From contig JAQTNK010000016.1 of the NCBI GenBank assembly GCA_028713915.1, positions 1-64,000 of the forward strand: DNA of 64,000 nt, in the 5' to 3' direction. Of the stretch, positions 28,060-39,400 are shown in pieces. The notes under the pieces were generated by a model. The model was not told where the DNA came from and ran no database searches. It saw only the letters and a list, made by a program, of their open reading frames with translations. The stretch's first letter is position 1, and each line of letters begins with the position of its first letter. Both the position numbers and the translations under genes were made by a program. Origin of the DNA: Rhodocyclaceae bacterium. Its GTDB lineage: Bacteria; Pseudomonadota; Gammaproteobacteria; Burkholderiales; Rhodocyclaceae.

Positions 28060-30102
28060 ATGCGAGCCAATCCGCGACTGGCTTTCCATTACGGCTTGAC
28101 GATCTTTCTCAGCGCCTTCCTGCTGTTCCAGGTGCAGCCGCTGATCGGCAAGATGATCCTGCCGTGGTTCGGCGGTTCCGCCTCGGTGTGGACCACCTGC
28201 ATGCTGTTCTTCCAGGTGCTGCTGCTGCTCGGCTACCTCTATTCGCATTGGGTGGTGCGCTTTCTTTCGGCGCGCAGCCAGAGCCTCGTGCATGTTGCGC
28301 TGCTGGCGATCAGCCTGCTGCTGCTGCCCCTGAGCCTCAGCGCCGACTGGCGTCCGACCGGCGCCGAGAATCCGACGCTGCGCATCCTCGGGCTGCTCGC
28401 CGCCAGCATTGGCCTGCCCTATTTCGTGCTGTCGACCACCGGGCCGCTGATCCAGGCCTGGTTCGCGCGCGAACGTTCTGGCGCCGTGCCTTACCGCCTG
28501 TTCGCGCTGTCCAATTTCGGCTCGCTGCTGGCCTTGCTCGCCTATCCGCTGGCGGTGGAGCCGCTGCTGCCGACGCGCTGGCAGTCGTGGCTGTGGTCGG
28601 GGCTGTTCGTCGGCTTCGCGATTTCCTGCGCGCTGCTGGCCTGGCGCGGGCGCCACGGCGAGTCGGCGCGCGCAGCGCATCATGAAGGAGAGGTCGCGCC
28701 GCGCGGCGCCGACCGCCTGGCCTGGGTGGCGCTGGCCGCCTGTCCGTCCATCCTGCTCATCGCCGACACCAGCTACCTGACCGAGAACATCGCGCCGATC
28801 CCGCTGCTGTGGGTCGTGCCGCTCGCGCTCTACCTGCTCTCCTTCATTTTCTGCTTCGAGCGCAAGGGCTGGTACCAGCGCCGCATTTTCCTGCCGCTGC
28901 TGGTCGCTGGCCTGGGCGCCCTGGCCTATCTGCCGACGCTCGGCCTCAACGCCTTGCCGATCCTGGCGGCGATGGGCATCAACCTCGCCGCCTTCTTCGT
29001 CGCCTGCATGGTCTGCCACGGCGAACTGGCGCGGCGCCAGCCGCATCCTTCGCACCTCACCGGCTATTACCTGATGCTCGCCAGCGGCGGCGCCTGCGGC
29101 GGCGTTTTCGTCGGCTTCGTCGCGCCCTACTGGTTCAACAGCAATTACGAATTTTCCATCGGCCTGGTGCTGACGGCGCTGGTGACGGCGGCCGTCGTGC
29201 TGCGCGGCCACGCCTTCGCCAGCCCGCAGCGCCGCACGGCGGCGTGGGCTGCGGCCGCGGCGGCGGTACTGGCGATCGCCTGGATCCGCGTCGACGACCA
29301 CATCGAAGACCTCGCCGGCGCCCGCGTCACCGCGCGCAATTTCTACGGCACGCTGCGCGTGTTCGCCGGCGGCGAAGGCGACGACGCCTATCGCACGCTG
29401 ATGCACGGCCGCATCATCCACGGCCGCCAATTCACCGCGCCCGGCCGCGCCGACCAGCCCACCACCTATTACAGCCGGGAGGCCGGCGTCGGCCGGGCGC
29501 TGACGGCACTGGCGCACCGCGGCCCGCTGCGCGTCGGCGTCGTCGGCCTCGGCGTCGGCACGCTGGCAAGCTACGGCCGCGCCGGCGATTACTTCCGCCT
29601 TTACGACATCGATCCGCTGGTCATGGACTTGGCGCGCCGCGAATTCAGCTTCCTGTCGGCATCGAAGGCGACGCAGGACATGGTGCTCGGCGACGCGCGC
29701 CTGCAACTGGAAAACGAGGCGTCGCAGCAGTTCGACCTGCTGGCGCTGGATGCTTTTTCCGGCGATTCCGTGCCCATCCACCTGCTGACGCGCGAAGCCT
29801 TCGCCCAATACTTCCGCCACCTCAAGCCCGGCGGCGTGCTGGCCGTGCACATCACCAACCGCTTCCTCGATCTCGCGCCCGTCGTCAAGACCGCCGCCGC
29901 AAGTTTCGGCCGCCAGGCGCGCATCGTCACCTTCGAAGGCGACCGCGCGCGCCAGGTGTTCCATTCCGTGTGGGTGCTGGTGAGCGCCGATCGGAGCTTC
30001 TTCGCCGACCCGCTGCTGCAGGTCGCCGCCGAGATCGACGCGCCGCCAAATTTCCGCCTCTGGCGCGACGACTACAGCAGCGTGTTCGCGGTGCTGAAGT
30101 GA
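28060..30102 (+). CDS. Membrane protein fused to spermidine synthase-like domain
   Basis: 680 residues. The N-terminal two thirds hold about ten to twelve membrane helices (FQVQPLIGKMILPWFGGSA near the start is typical of this fused family). Residues about 440-680 form a Rossmann methyltransferase-like domain with VGVVGLGVGTLASYGR, an acidic strand end YDIDPLVMDLAR, and LLALDAFSGDSVPIHLLT. The family is annotated as spermidine synthase-like, but these fusion proteins lack proven aminopropyltransferase activity. ATG 28060 is chosen since upstream in-frame codons overlap the divergent pcnB promoter. Its end is 4 bases from the convergent HAD gene. Confidence 0.8.
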   Translation: MRANPRLAFHYGLTIFLSAFLLFQVQPLIGKMILPWFGGSASVWTTCMLFFQVLLLLGYLYSHWVVRFLSARSQSLVHVALLAISLLLLPLSLSADWRPTGAENPTLRILGLLAASIGLPYFVLSTTGPLIQAWFARERSGAVPYRLFALSNFGSLLALLAYPLAVEPLLPTRWQSWLWSGLFVGFAISCALLAWRGRHGESARAAHHEGEVAPRGADRLAWVALAACPSILLIADTSYLTENIAPIPLLWVVPLALYLLSFIFCFERKGWYQRRIFLPLLVAGLGALAYLPTLGLNALPILAAMGINLAAFFVACMVCHGELARRQPHPSHLTGYYLMLASGGACGGVFVGFVAPYWFNSNYEFSIGLVLTALVTAAVVLRGHAFASPQRRTAAWAAAAAAVLAIAWIRVDDHIEDLAGARVTARNFYGTLRVFAGGEGDDAYRTLMHGRIIHGRQFTAPGRADQPTTYYSREAGVGRALTALAHRGPLRVGVVGLGVGTLASYGRAGDYFRLYDIDPLVMDLARREFSFLSASKATQDMVLGDARLQLENEASQQFDLLALDAFSGDSVPIHLLTREAFAQYFRHLKPGGVLAVHITNRFLDLAPVVKTAAASFGRQARIVTFEGDRARQVFHSVWVLVSADRSFFADPLLQVAAEIDAPPNFRLWRDDYSSVFAVLK

Positions 30103-30106
30103 GGCG

Positions 30107-30769
30107 CTAGCGCAGGCTGATCACCGGCCAGCCGATTTCGCGCGCATGGGCGCGCAGCGTGTCGTCAGGGTCCACTGCCACCGGATTGCCGACTTTCGCC
30201 ATCAGCGGCAGATCGTTGTGGGAATCGCTGTAGAACCAGCTTTCCTCGAAACTTCCCCACCACCAGCCGAGGCTTTCCAGCCAGGCTTCGACGCGCTCGA
30301 TCTTGCCGGCCTTGAATGCCGGCGTGCCGCGCGCCTTGCCGGTGAAGCGCGCGCCGTCCCAGGCCGGGATCGTCGCGATCAGGTGAGGGATGCCGAACTC
30401 GCGGGCGATGGGGCCGGTGACGAAGCTATTGGTGGCCGTGACGATGGCGGCAATGCCATTGTCATCGACGTGGCGCTGCACCAGGGCGCGCGCCGGGGCG
30501 CCGATCAGCGGCTTGATGCGCTGCTCGACGAATTGCCCGCGCCAGGCGTCGAGTTCGGCGCGCGGGTGGCGCGCCAAGGGCGCCAGCTGGAAGTCGAGGA
30601 AGGCGTGGATGTCGAGCGTGCCGGCCTTGTAGTGCTCGTAGAACTCGAGGTTCTTCGCCTCGTGCACCTCGCGGTCGAGCACGCCTTTCGAGATCAGGAA
30701 TTGCGCCCACTCGAAATCGGAGTCGCCGGCGAGCAGCGTGTTGTCGAGGTCAAACAGGACCAGTTTCAT
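30107..30769 (-). CDS. HAD-IB family phosphatase, SerB-like
   Basis: 220 residues with the haloacid dehalogenase motifs: motif I DLDNTLL (nucleophile Asp, normally DxDxT), motif II TATNSF, and motif III in KIERVEAWLE and YSDSHNDLPLM. Members of this subfamily act on small phosphomonoesters such as phosphoserine or histidinol phosphate; the exact substrate is not clear. It overlaps the 3' end of hda by 20 bases, so the pair is co-transcribed. The hda-HAD arrangement recurs in betaproteobacteria. Confidence 0.88.
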   Translation of the reverse strand: MKLVLFDLDNTLLAGDSDFEWAQFLISKGVLDREVHEAKNLEFYEHYKAGTLDIHAFLDFQLAPLARHPRAELDAWRGQFVEQRIKPLIGAPARALVQRHVDDNGIAAIVTATNSFVTGPIAREFGIPHLIATIPAWDGARFTGKARGTPAFKAGKIERVEAWLESLGWWWGSFEESWFYSDSHNDLPLMAKVGNPVAVDPDDTLRAHAREIGWPVISLR

Positions 30770-31448
30770 CGTTTTCCGTTATCCAGTTGCTTTGCATGAC
30801 TTCCTTCAACAGCGGCAGCGTCGCCGGCCGCTGCTTTTCCAGCGAGGCGCGATCGAGGCCGTCGAGCACGGCCATCAGCGAGGGCAGGTCGCGGCGGCCG
30901 TGGCGCAGCAGGTAATGCACGAGGCCGGCGTCGACCTTCATGCCGCGCAGCAGGGCGTGGCGTGCGAGCGCCGCGGATTTCTCCTCGTCGGTCAGCGGCT
31001 TCACTTCGTAGATCAGCGACTGGCCGATGCGCGTGCGCAAGTCTTCGCGCAGGCTGAGCCGCAGCGGCGGCACGGGCCCCGAGAGCAGCAGGGAAAGACC
31101 GAGCAGCCGCACCGAGTTGAAGGTGCGAAACAGCGCTACCTGCGCTTCGGCCGAGAGCTGATCGACGTCGTCGACGATCAGCAGCCCGCCGGATGCGACG
31201 TGCAGGTCGGCACCTGCGGCGGCGCCGGCAACGGCGTGGGTCGGGCGGCGCAGCGCCGCCGCCCGACCCACGGCGGCCAGCAGGTGCGAACGGCCGCTGC
31301 CCGGCGCGCCCCAGAGGTAGATCATGTCGAAGCCGCCGGGGTCGGCGAGCGCGCGCAGGCGGTCGACGAGTTCGGCGTTGATGCCGGCGACGAAGTTGTC
31401 GAGCGAGGGGATTCGCTCCGGCGCGAGGTCGAGCAGAAGCTGGGTCAC
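30750..31448 (-). CDS. hda: DnaA regulatory inactivator Hda
   Basis: 232 residues. With the DNA-loaded sliding clamp, Hda triggers ATP hydrolysis by DnaA and prevents extra initiation. The extreme N-terminus TQLLLDLAPE carries the clamp-binding QLxL motif. The AAA+ part has a Walker A-type GAPGSGRSHLL, Walker B LLIVDDVDQL and a sensor region LSGPVPPLRL. The start is GTG at 31448 with GGAGG 9-10 bases upstream, which places the clamp motif at the N-terminus. Downstream of the AI-2E family gene by 112 bases. Confidence 0.92.
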   Translation of the reverse strand: MTQLLLDLAPERIPSLDNFVAGINAELVDRLRALADPGGFDMIYLWGAPGSGRSHLLAAVGRAAALRRPTHAVAGAAAGADLHVASGGLLIVDDVDQLSAEAQVALFRTFNSVRLLGLSLLLSGPVPPLRLSLREDLRTRIGQSLIYEVKPLTDEEKSAALARHALLRGMKVDAGLVHYLLRHGRRDLPSLMAVLDGLDRASLEKQRPATLPLLKEVMQSNWITENDETGPV

Positions 31449-31560
31449 GCCGCCGCCTCCGAGCCAGTTGTCCAAGTTCTAGCGCGGCGCTGTCGGCGGC
31501 CGGCCGCGCTCGCGGACGCTGCGCCCCCATGCGCTCCGCTCATGGGTCCCCCTCCGCTGC

Positions 31561-32625
31561 TCACGCGTCCCCCCGGTATAAACGGCTGTCGAGGTAAAGC
31601 CGGCGCACTTCGCGCAGGCCGACCAGCAAGGCGGCGGAGGCGGGCAGGGCGAGCAGCACGCCGACGAAGCCGAAGAGCTGGCCGAAGGCCAGCAAGGTGA
31701 AGATCACCGCCAGCGGGTGCAGGCCGATGCGCTCGCCGACGAGATAGGGCGTCAGCAGGACGCCCTCGAGCACCTGGCCGATGCCATAGACGACGAGCAC
31801 GGCGATGACGGGAGTGAAGCCCTGGAACTGCAGCGTGGCGACGATCAATGCGATCGACAGGCCGGTGACGTAGCCGACATAGGGCACGAAGATCAGCAGG
31901 CCGGTGAGCAGGCCGACGGAAAACGCCGAGGGCAGGCCGACGAGCCAGAGCGCCAGGCTGTAATAGAGGGCGAGGATCAGCATCACCAGCAGTTGGCCGC
32001 GCAGGAACTGCGAGAGCACGGCATCGATGTCGGCGACCAGCTGCATGGCCTTGGCATGCCAGGCGCGCGGAATGGCGTTCTCGATGCGGCCGAGGAGGCG
32101 ATGCCAGTCGAGCAGCAGGTAGAACATCGCCACCGGGGTCAGCAGCACCATGGCGACGATGCCGAGGAGCGCGATGCCGCCGATCTTGAGGGATTGCAAC
32201 AGCTTGTCGACGAGGGAACCCCAGCCGTCCGGGTTCGCCGCCAGAGTGCGGCGCAGGAACTCGGCATCGAGCCGGACGCGAATGCCATAGTGCTCGTGCA
32301 GCCAGGGCACGAGCCGGTCGGTGATCATGGCCGACAGCTGCGGCAGGCTTTCGACGGCGATGCGCGCCTCGTCGATGAGCAGCGGCAGGACGATCAGCAG
32401 CAGGGTCGCCAGGATGGCGCCGGCGAGCAGCATCACCGCCAGCACGCCGACGCTGCGCGGCAGGCCGAAGCGCTGCCAGCGATCCACCAGCGGATTGCAG
32501 ATGTAGGCGAGGATCGCGGCGAGGAAGAAGGGCGCGAGGATCGGGCTCAGGGCGGCCAGCAGCCAAAGCAGCAGCAGGCCGGCGCCGACCCACAGCGCTG
32601 TTTGCAGTCGGTCTTGGAGGATCAT
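31561..32625 (-). CDS. AI-2E family (PerM-like) membrane protein
   Basis: 354 residues with about eight helices and a large soluble loop between helices 3 and 4. Conserved segments: ILAPFFLAAILAYICNPLVD, MFYLLLDW, GLLIFVPYVGYVTG and GQVLEGVLLTPYLVG, as in the YhhQ/PerM/TqsA family. Despite the family name, many members are Na+/H+ antiporters or permeases of unknown substrate. ATG 32625 matches the family start; the open frame extends 15 codons upstream. Divergent from purM, a conserved arrangement with hda downstream. Confidence 0.88.
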   Translation of the reverse strand: MILQDRLQTALWVGAGLLLLWLLAALSPILAPFFLAAILAYICNPLVDRWQRFGLPRSVGVLAVMLLAGAILATLLLIVLPLLIDEARIAVESLPQLSAMITDRLVPWLHEHYGIRVRLDAEFLRRTLAANPDGWGSLVDKLLQSLKIGGIALLGIVAMVLLTPVAMFYLLLDWHRLLGRIENAIPRAWHAKAMQLVADIDAVLSQFLRGQLLVMLILALYYSLALWLVGLPSAFSVGLLTGLLIFVPYVGYVTGLSIALIVATLQFQGFTPVIAVLVVYGIGQVLEGVLLTPYLVGERIGLHPLAVIFTLLAFGQLFGFVGVLLALPASAALLVGLREVRRLYLDSRLYRGDA

Positions 32626-32688
32626 TTCCGGTAAAATCCGGCGATTGCCGAGAAGGCGCCACTTTACCATTCCGCTGGAAAACAGGCC

Positions 32689-33726
<1,038 letters not shown>

Positions 33727-34036
33727 ACGGCAGCGGGCCCGCGTTCCCGCGGGCTCAATTCCCAAGCTTGAGGGTCGCCAGCGACCGCCCCGGGGAGCGG
33801 GCGGCGGGCGCTCGTGCGCGCCTGGCGTTGCGCGGCGGCGCCGATCGCGGCGGCGACTGAAACTTCAGGCGCAAACGTCAGTCACATGAAGTGATCTGGC
33901 TTTTACAGAATGGTTTTTTGTTTCCGGCGACGTGGCGGGCAGTGTGTTCGCTGCGCCGATTTTCCCGCGAAGGTTTTTTGTCGAACGTCGCATGGGCCGA
34001 TGCGTCAGTGCCGCGGTATCGACAGAGGTAGGCCGC
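33727..34036. other. Intergenic region between purM and the histidine kinase
   Basis: 310 bases without a convincing gene. The first part carries the hairpin at 33735-33756. The middle is GC-rich and looks non-coding. The stretch 33868-33925 is AT-richer (TGGCTTTTACAGAATGG, then TTTTTTG) and probably contains the promoter of the signalling cassette. The kinase frame stays open through 33932 upward, so an earlier kinase start (33992 or 33932) cannot be excluded. Confidence 0.5.
33735..33756 (+). terminator. Hairpin after purM
   Basis: Core arms GCCCGCG and CGCGGGC around TTCC, extended to 9 pairs with one G-T pair. It lies 9 bases after the purM stop. No T-run follows. Confidence 0.5.
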
Positions 34037-35548
34037 ATGGTGCCAGAGATCGAGAGGTTGGTCCTCAACGAAACTCCGGACGGCGTGGTGGTGACGACGC
34101 CGGAAGGGGTGGTCGTGTATTGGAACCGCGGTGCCGAGAACCTGTTCGGCTACGCCGCTGACGAGGCTATCGGCCGCAAGGTTCGCGACATGGTCATCCC
34201 GCCGAGCTGGGCCGAGCAGGAAGACGCAGCTTTCGCGCGGGCGCTGACCGACGGCCGCGCCGATTACGAATCCGTGCGCTGCACGAAGGACGGCTCGCTG
34301 ATCTATGTCGCCGTGTCCGGCAAGGTCGTCGCCGGTGCGCCGGGCTATTTCCTGCTGACGCAAAAGGACGTCACGAACCAGAAGGTGCAGCGCGAAGCGA
34401 AATTGCTGGAAGCCAAGTTCCGCGACCTGCTCGAATCGCTGCCCGATGGCATTGTCATGACCAACTCGACCGGCCGCATCGTCATGGCCAATACGCAGGC
34501 GGAAAAATTGTTCGGCTACCCGCCGGGCGAGCTGCGCGGCCAGTTCATCGAAGTGCTGCTGCCCGGACGTTTTCGCAGCGGCCACGTCAACTATCGCTCG
34601 GCCTATTTTTCCCGCCCGCGCACGCGGGCGATGGGCGCGGGCATGGAGCTCTACGGCCTGCGCAAGGACGGCGTCGAGTTTCCCGTCGAGATCAGCCTGA
34701 GCCCGCTCGCCACCGAGGAAGGCACGCTGGTCATGAGCGCGGTGCGCGACATCAGCGACCGCAAGCGCATCGAGCAGACGCTGCACGAGAAGAACATCGA
34801 GCTGGAAAACGCCAACCTGGCCAAGGACCGCTTCCTCGCCAGCATGTCGCACGAGTTGCGCACGCCGCTCAACGCCATCATCGGCTTCACCGGCATGCTG
34901 CTGATGCAGCTCGCCGGTCCGCTGTCCGCCACGCAGGACAAGCACCTGAAGACCATCCAGTCGAGCGCCAAGCACCTCTTGTCGCTGATCAACGACCTGC
35001 TCGACCTGGCCAAGATCGAATCCGGCAAGCTGCAGCTGGCGTTCGAAACGGTGGATTGCAAGGAAGTCGTGCGCCAGGTGACGGAGACGCTGCGGCCGCT
35101 GGCGGAACAGAAGGGCCTGGCGTTTCGCGTCGAGACCGCGGACGAGGAAATCATCGTCGATACCGATCGCCGCGCCCTCAGCCAGATCATCATCAACCTG
35201 GTCAACAACGCGATCAAGTTCACCGAGCGCGGCGAAGTTCTGGTTCGGCTGGCGCGCCGCGGCAGCGGCGCCGACGTGTGCACGGAGCTGAGCGTGACCG
35301 ACACCGGGCCGGGCATCCGCGAAGCGGACCAGGCCAAGCTGTTCCAGGCGTTTTCGCAAATGGACGACAGCACGACGCGGCGCCACGAGGGCACCGGTCT
35401 CGGGCTCTACCTCAGCCAGAAGCTGGCCGGCCTGCTGCACGGCCAGCTCTCGCTGGTCAGCCGCGCCGGCGAAGGCAGCACTTTCACCCTCAACCTGCGG
35501 CACGCCGCCGTCTCCGTCGGCGACGCAGCCAGGGAGGCCGGCGCGTGA
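34037..35548 (+). CDS. PAS-PAS sensor histidine kinase, soluble
   Basis: 503 residues: PAS domain 1 (about 8-125, [13 protein letters not shown]), PAS domain 2 (about 130-250, [19 protein letters not shown]), a coiled linker, HisKA ([19 protein letters not shown] with the phospho-acceptor His) and HATPase ([31 protein letters not shown]). There is no membrane segment and no receiver of its own, so it probably signals to the double-receiver protein encoded 28 bases downstream. ATG 34037 follows GAGG; upstream ATGs give a basic non-domain extension. Confidence 0.88.
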   Translation: MVPEIERLVLNETPDGVVVTTPEGVVVYWNRGAENLFGYAADEAIGRKVRDMVIPPSWAEQEDAAFARALTDGRADYESVRCTKDGSLIYVAVSGKVVAGAPGYFLLTQKDVTNQKVQREAKLLEAKFRDLLESLPDGIVMTNSTGRIVMANTQAEKLFGYPPGELRGQFIEVLLPGRFRSGHVNYRSAYFSRPRTRAMGAGMELYGLRKDGVEFPVEISLSPLATEEGTLVMSAVRDISDRKRIEQTLHEKNIELENANLAKDRFLASMSHELRTPLNAIIGFTGMLLMQLAGPLSATQDKHLKTIQSSAKHLLSLINDLLDLAKIESGKLQLAFETVDCKEVVRQVTETLRPLAEQKGLAFRVETADEEIIVDTDRRALSQIIINLVNNAIKFTERGEVLVRLARRGSGADVCTELSVTDTGPGIREADQAKLFQAFSQMDDSTTRRHEGTGLGLYLSQKLAGLLHGQLSLVSRAGEGSTFTLNLRHAAVSVGDAAREAGA

Positions 35549-35576
35549 CCGCGCGTCGGCATCACATCGGACAACA

Positions 35577-36425
35577 ATGATGGCAGCGCGCATTCTCATC
35601 GTCGAAGATCATCCGGCGAACATGGAAATGATGACCTTCCTGCTGGAATCGTTCGGCTACCAGGCGCTCTCGGCCTACGACGGCGAGGAAGGTCTGCAAG
35701 CCGCCTACCGCGATCGGCCCGACCTGATCGTCTGCGACGTGCACCTGCCGAAGCTCGACGGCTACGGCGTCGTGCGCCAGCTCAAGATGTCGCCCGACGT
35801 CCGGCATATTCCGGTGATCGCGGTCACCGCGCTGGCCATGGTCGGCGATCGCGAGAAGCTGCTGCAGGCCGGCTTCGATGACTACATCAGCAAGCCCATC
35901 GAACCGGAGCGCTTCATCGGCCAGGTCGAAGGCCATTTGCCGGCCGCGCTGCGCGCCGCGCCGCCGCCGGGGCCCAGCGCCAATGCCTGCGCCGACGCGC
36001 CCAAGCCGGTGGCGGGGCGGGCGCGCATCCTGGTGGTTGACGATTCCGCCATCAACCGCGAACTCATCCGCGACTTGCTCGAACCCTTCGGCTACGTCGT
36101 CAAGCTGGCGCAAAGCGTGGAGGAAGGCCGCCAGGCGATCCACCGCGCGGCGTTCGACCTCATCGTCTGCGACATGCACATGCCGCTGGAGAACGGCATT
36201 GCCCTGCTGCGCGAGGTGAAAGGCGATCCCGAACTGGCCGCCATCCCCTTCGTCTTTCTCAGCGCTTCCTACGAGGACGAAGTCAATCAGCAGCTCGCCA
36301 CGTCGCTGGGGGTGACGCGCTCGCTGCGCCGGCCCATCGAGCCGCAAGCGCTGCTCGCGGAGATCGCCGCCTGCCTGCCCATCGACAAGAGAGGAAAGCC
36401 TTATGGCAAAGATCCTGGTCGTTGA
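35577..36425 (+). CDS. Double-receiver response regulator without output domain
   Basis: 282 residues made of two receiver domains. REC1 (1-125) has ED at 10-11, phospho-acceptor Asp54 (VCDVHLPKLDG) and Lys in YISKPIEP, so it looks functional. REC2 (about 145-270) has VVDDSAIN and VCDMHMP, but the conserved Lys is replaced by Arg in SLRRPIEP, which may weaken signalling. No DNA-binding or enzymatic output is present. Placed between a histidine kinase and a REC-containing EAL protein, it may act as a phosphate shuttle or sink. The 3' end overlaps the next gene by 23 bases. Confidence 0.85.
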   Translation: MMAARILIVEDHPANMEMMTFLLESFGYQALSAYDGEEGLQAAYRDRPDLIVCDVHLPKLDGYGVVRQLKMSPDVRHIPVIAVTALAMVGDREKLLQAGFDDYISKPIEPERFIGQVEGHLPAALRAAPPPGPSANACADAPKPVAGRARILVVDDSAINRELIRDLLEPFGYVVKLAQSVEEGRQAIHRAAFDLIVCDMHMPLENGIALLREVKGDPELAAIPFVFLSASYEDEVNQQLATSLGVTRSLRRPIEPQALLAEIAACLPIDKRGKPYGKDPGR

Positions 36426-39400
36426 CGACCGTCTGACCAATCGACAGTATCTGATGACGCTGCTCGGCTACTACGGGCACGAGCTGTTCGAGGCGGCCAA
36501 CGGCGCGGAAGCGCTCGACGTCGTGCGCGCCGTGAAGCCGGACCTGGTGATCACCGACATCCTGATGCCGACGATGGACGGCTACCAGTTCGCGCTGCAA
36601 TTGCGCGCCGATGCCGCCGGGCCGCAGCCGCGCCTGATCTTCTACACGGCGACCTACAGCGCTCCGGCGGCGCAGGACATGGCCGCGAGTTGCGGCGTCG
36701 ATGCCGTGCTGATGAAGCCTTGCGATCCGGCGGACCTGCTGGCCACGGTCAATCGCCTTCTCGGCATCGCCGAGAAGACTGCCGCCGTCGCCGCCGCGGC
36801 GCCCGAGGCCGCCGGCGCGCCGGCGTTGCCGGCCGACTACAACCTGACGAAATACATCACCAAGCTGCAAATGACCAAGCGCGGCTTCGACGACATCGTC
36901 GTGCGCAACCTGAAGACCGTGCTCGAGCGCGAACTGGCCGACCTGCTGGCGGACGAGTTCTCGGAGGACATCGCCGACCTGCGGCGCCTGCTGTTCCGCT
37001 TGACCGTGCTCATCGAGGTCAGCACCGAGACGGCGGCGGAACGCGATCCGGCGCGGCTGGTGGAGATCTTCTTCGGCGCCGCCTGCGAGGTCATCAATTC
37101 GCATTACGCCGCGATCGCGATGTTCGACGAGCACGACCGCACGCTGCGGCACCTCTACAGCAAGGACGTGCCGGTCGGTCCGCTGCAGCGCAATCCGCTG
37201 CACGGCGCGCTCGGCGCGCTGGCCGCCGGACAGCGCGCGCTGCGCTGGGACGGCGTCGCGGCGCGCGCCAACATCGGCGAGCTGCCGCCCGGCCACCCGG
37301 CGGTCGCCAACCTGCTGGGCGTGGCCATCGCCGCGCGCGGGCAGACCTACGGCTGGCTCTACTTCGCCGACAAGCACGGCGACCAGGCCTTCAGCGAGGA
37401 GGACGAGCGCTTCGCCGCCATCCTCGTCGAAAAGCTCGCCCTGATGTATGAAAACGTCATGTTCTACGATCTCATCCAGCGCCACGCCGCGCAATTGCAG
37501 GTGGAGTCGACGCAGCGCGCCGCCGCCGAAGTGCGCTTGCGCGAAAGCGAGCAGCGCTTCCGCCAGCTGGCAGAGAACGTGCGCGACGTCTTCTTCCTCG
37601 ATTCGATCGCCGGCGAAACGCTCTACGTCAATCCCGCCTACGAGGACATCTGGGGCCGCAGCCGCGACAGCCTGTACGCGGCGCCGTGGTCGTGGACCGA
37701 GCCGATCCACGACGACGACAAGGACGCCGCGGTGGCGCGCTTCCAGAAGGCCTTGCGGACCAGCGGCGAGTTCGACTTCGAGTTTCGCATCGTGCGCCAG
37801 GACGGGCAATTGCGCTGGATCCGCGCGCGCGGCTTTCCGGCCCGCAACGAGGCCGGCGAAATCTTTCGCGTCGCCGGCATCTTCGAGGACGTCAGCGAGC
37901 GCAAGGAGCAGGAAGAAAAGATCGCCCGGCTGAGCCGCATCCAGCGCGTGCTGAGCGGCATCAACTCGGCGATCGTGCGCATCCACGAACGCGGGGCGCT
38001 GTTCCAGGAGGCTTGCCGCATCGCCGTCGAGTTCGGCCAGTTCGCGCTGGCGTCGATCGCCGTCCTCGACCCGGAGACGGGCGCGCTGGCGACGCTGACC
38101 ATGCACGGCGAGGACGCCGAAGTCTTTTCCGCCATGCGCGACCGCCCGGGCGAGGACATGGGCACGACGGGCGAGGCGCTGCGCACCGGCAAGCCGTCGT
38201 TCTGCAACGACCTGGCGCTCGAACCGCGGCTCAGCGAGCTGCGCGCGGAGATGCTCGAGCACGGCTACCGCTCGGTGATTTCCCTGCCCTTGCTGCTCGA
38301 CGGCGCGGTGACCGGCATGATCGAACTGTGCTCCCGGGACGCGGACTTCTTCGATGCCGACGAACTGCCGCTGCTGGAGGAACTCGCCGGCGACGTGTCG
38401 TTCGCGCTGGCGTTCATCGCCAAGACCGAAAAGCTCGACTACCTCGCGTACTACGACGCCCTGACCGGGCTGCCGAACAGCACGCTGTTCCATGATCGCC
38501 TCAGCCAGCTGGTCCTCGGCGCCGCGCCCGAGACGGAGAAGATCGCCGTCATCGTGGTCGATCTCGACCGCTTTGCCGAAATCAACGACCGCCTCGGTCG
38601 CCATGCCGGCGACATTTTGCTCAAGCTGGTGGCGAAGCGCCTCGACCAGGCGCTGACGGAGCCCATCACCGTGGCGCGGATCGGCGCCAACACCTTCGCC
38701 GCCGCCGTCGGCGGCCTGCAGCGCGGCGCCGATGCTGTCAGCATTTTGCAGGAGCGGATTTTCGAACCGCTGGCGCGGCCGTTCGACGTCAGCGGCATCG
38801 ACATGCAGTTGTCGGCGCGCGCCGGCATCGCCCTTTTCCCCGACGACGGCGGCGACGCCCATACGCTGTTCAAGCACGCCGAGTCGGCGCTCAAGCAGAC
38901 CAAGGCGTCCGGTGCCGCGCGCTTCCTCTACTACTCGGCCGAAGCCAACGCCCGCATCGCCGCGCGACTGGCGCTCGAACAGCAAATGCGCGAGGCCATC
39001 CGCGCGCAGCAATTCGTCCTGCATTACCAGCCGCGCGTCGATCTGGCCAGCGGGCTGATCGTCGGCGCCGAGGCGCTGATCCGCTGGCAGCATCCGGAGC
39101 GCGGCCTGCTCGAGCCCGACGAGTTCATCCCGCTGGCCGAGCAGAACGGCCTCATCGAGGCCATCGGCGACTGGGTCATCGACAGCGTCTGCGCCCAGCA
39201 GGTGGCGTGGCTGGCGCGATACGGCGCGACGGTGCCGGTGGCGTTCAACCTGTCGGCGGTGCAGATCGGCAAGGCGGACTTCCTCACCACGCTGCAGCAG
39301 GCGCTGGCCGGCCGGGATCTCGACAAGAAATACCTCGAAGTCGAACTCACCGAAAGCGCCGTCATGGAGAACCTCGACGACGCCATGCGCACCTTGTCGG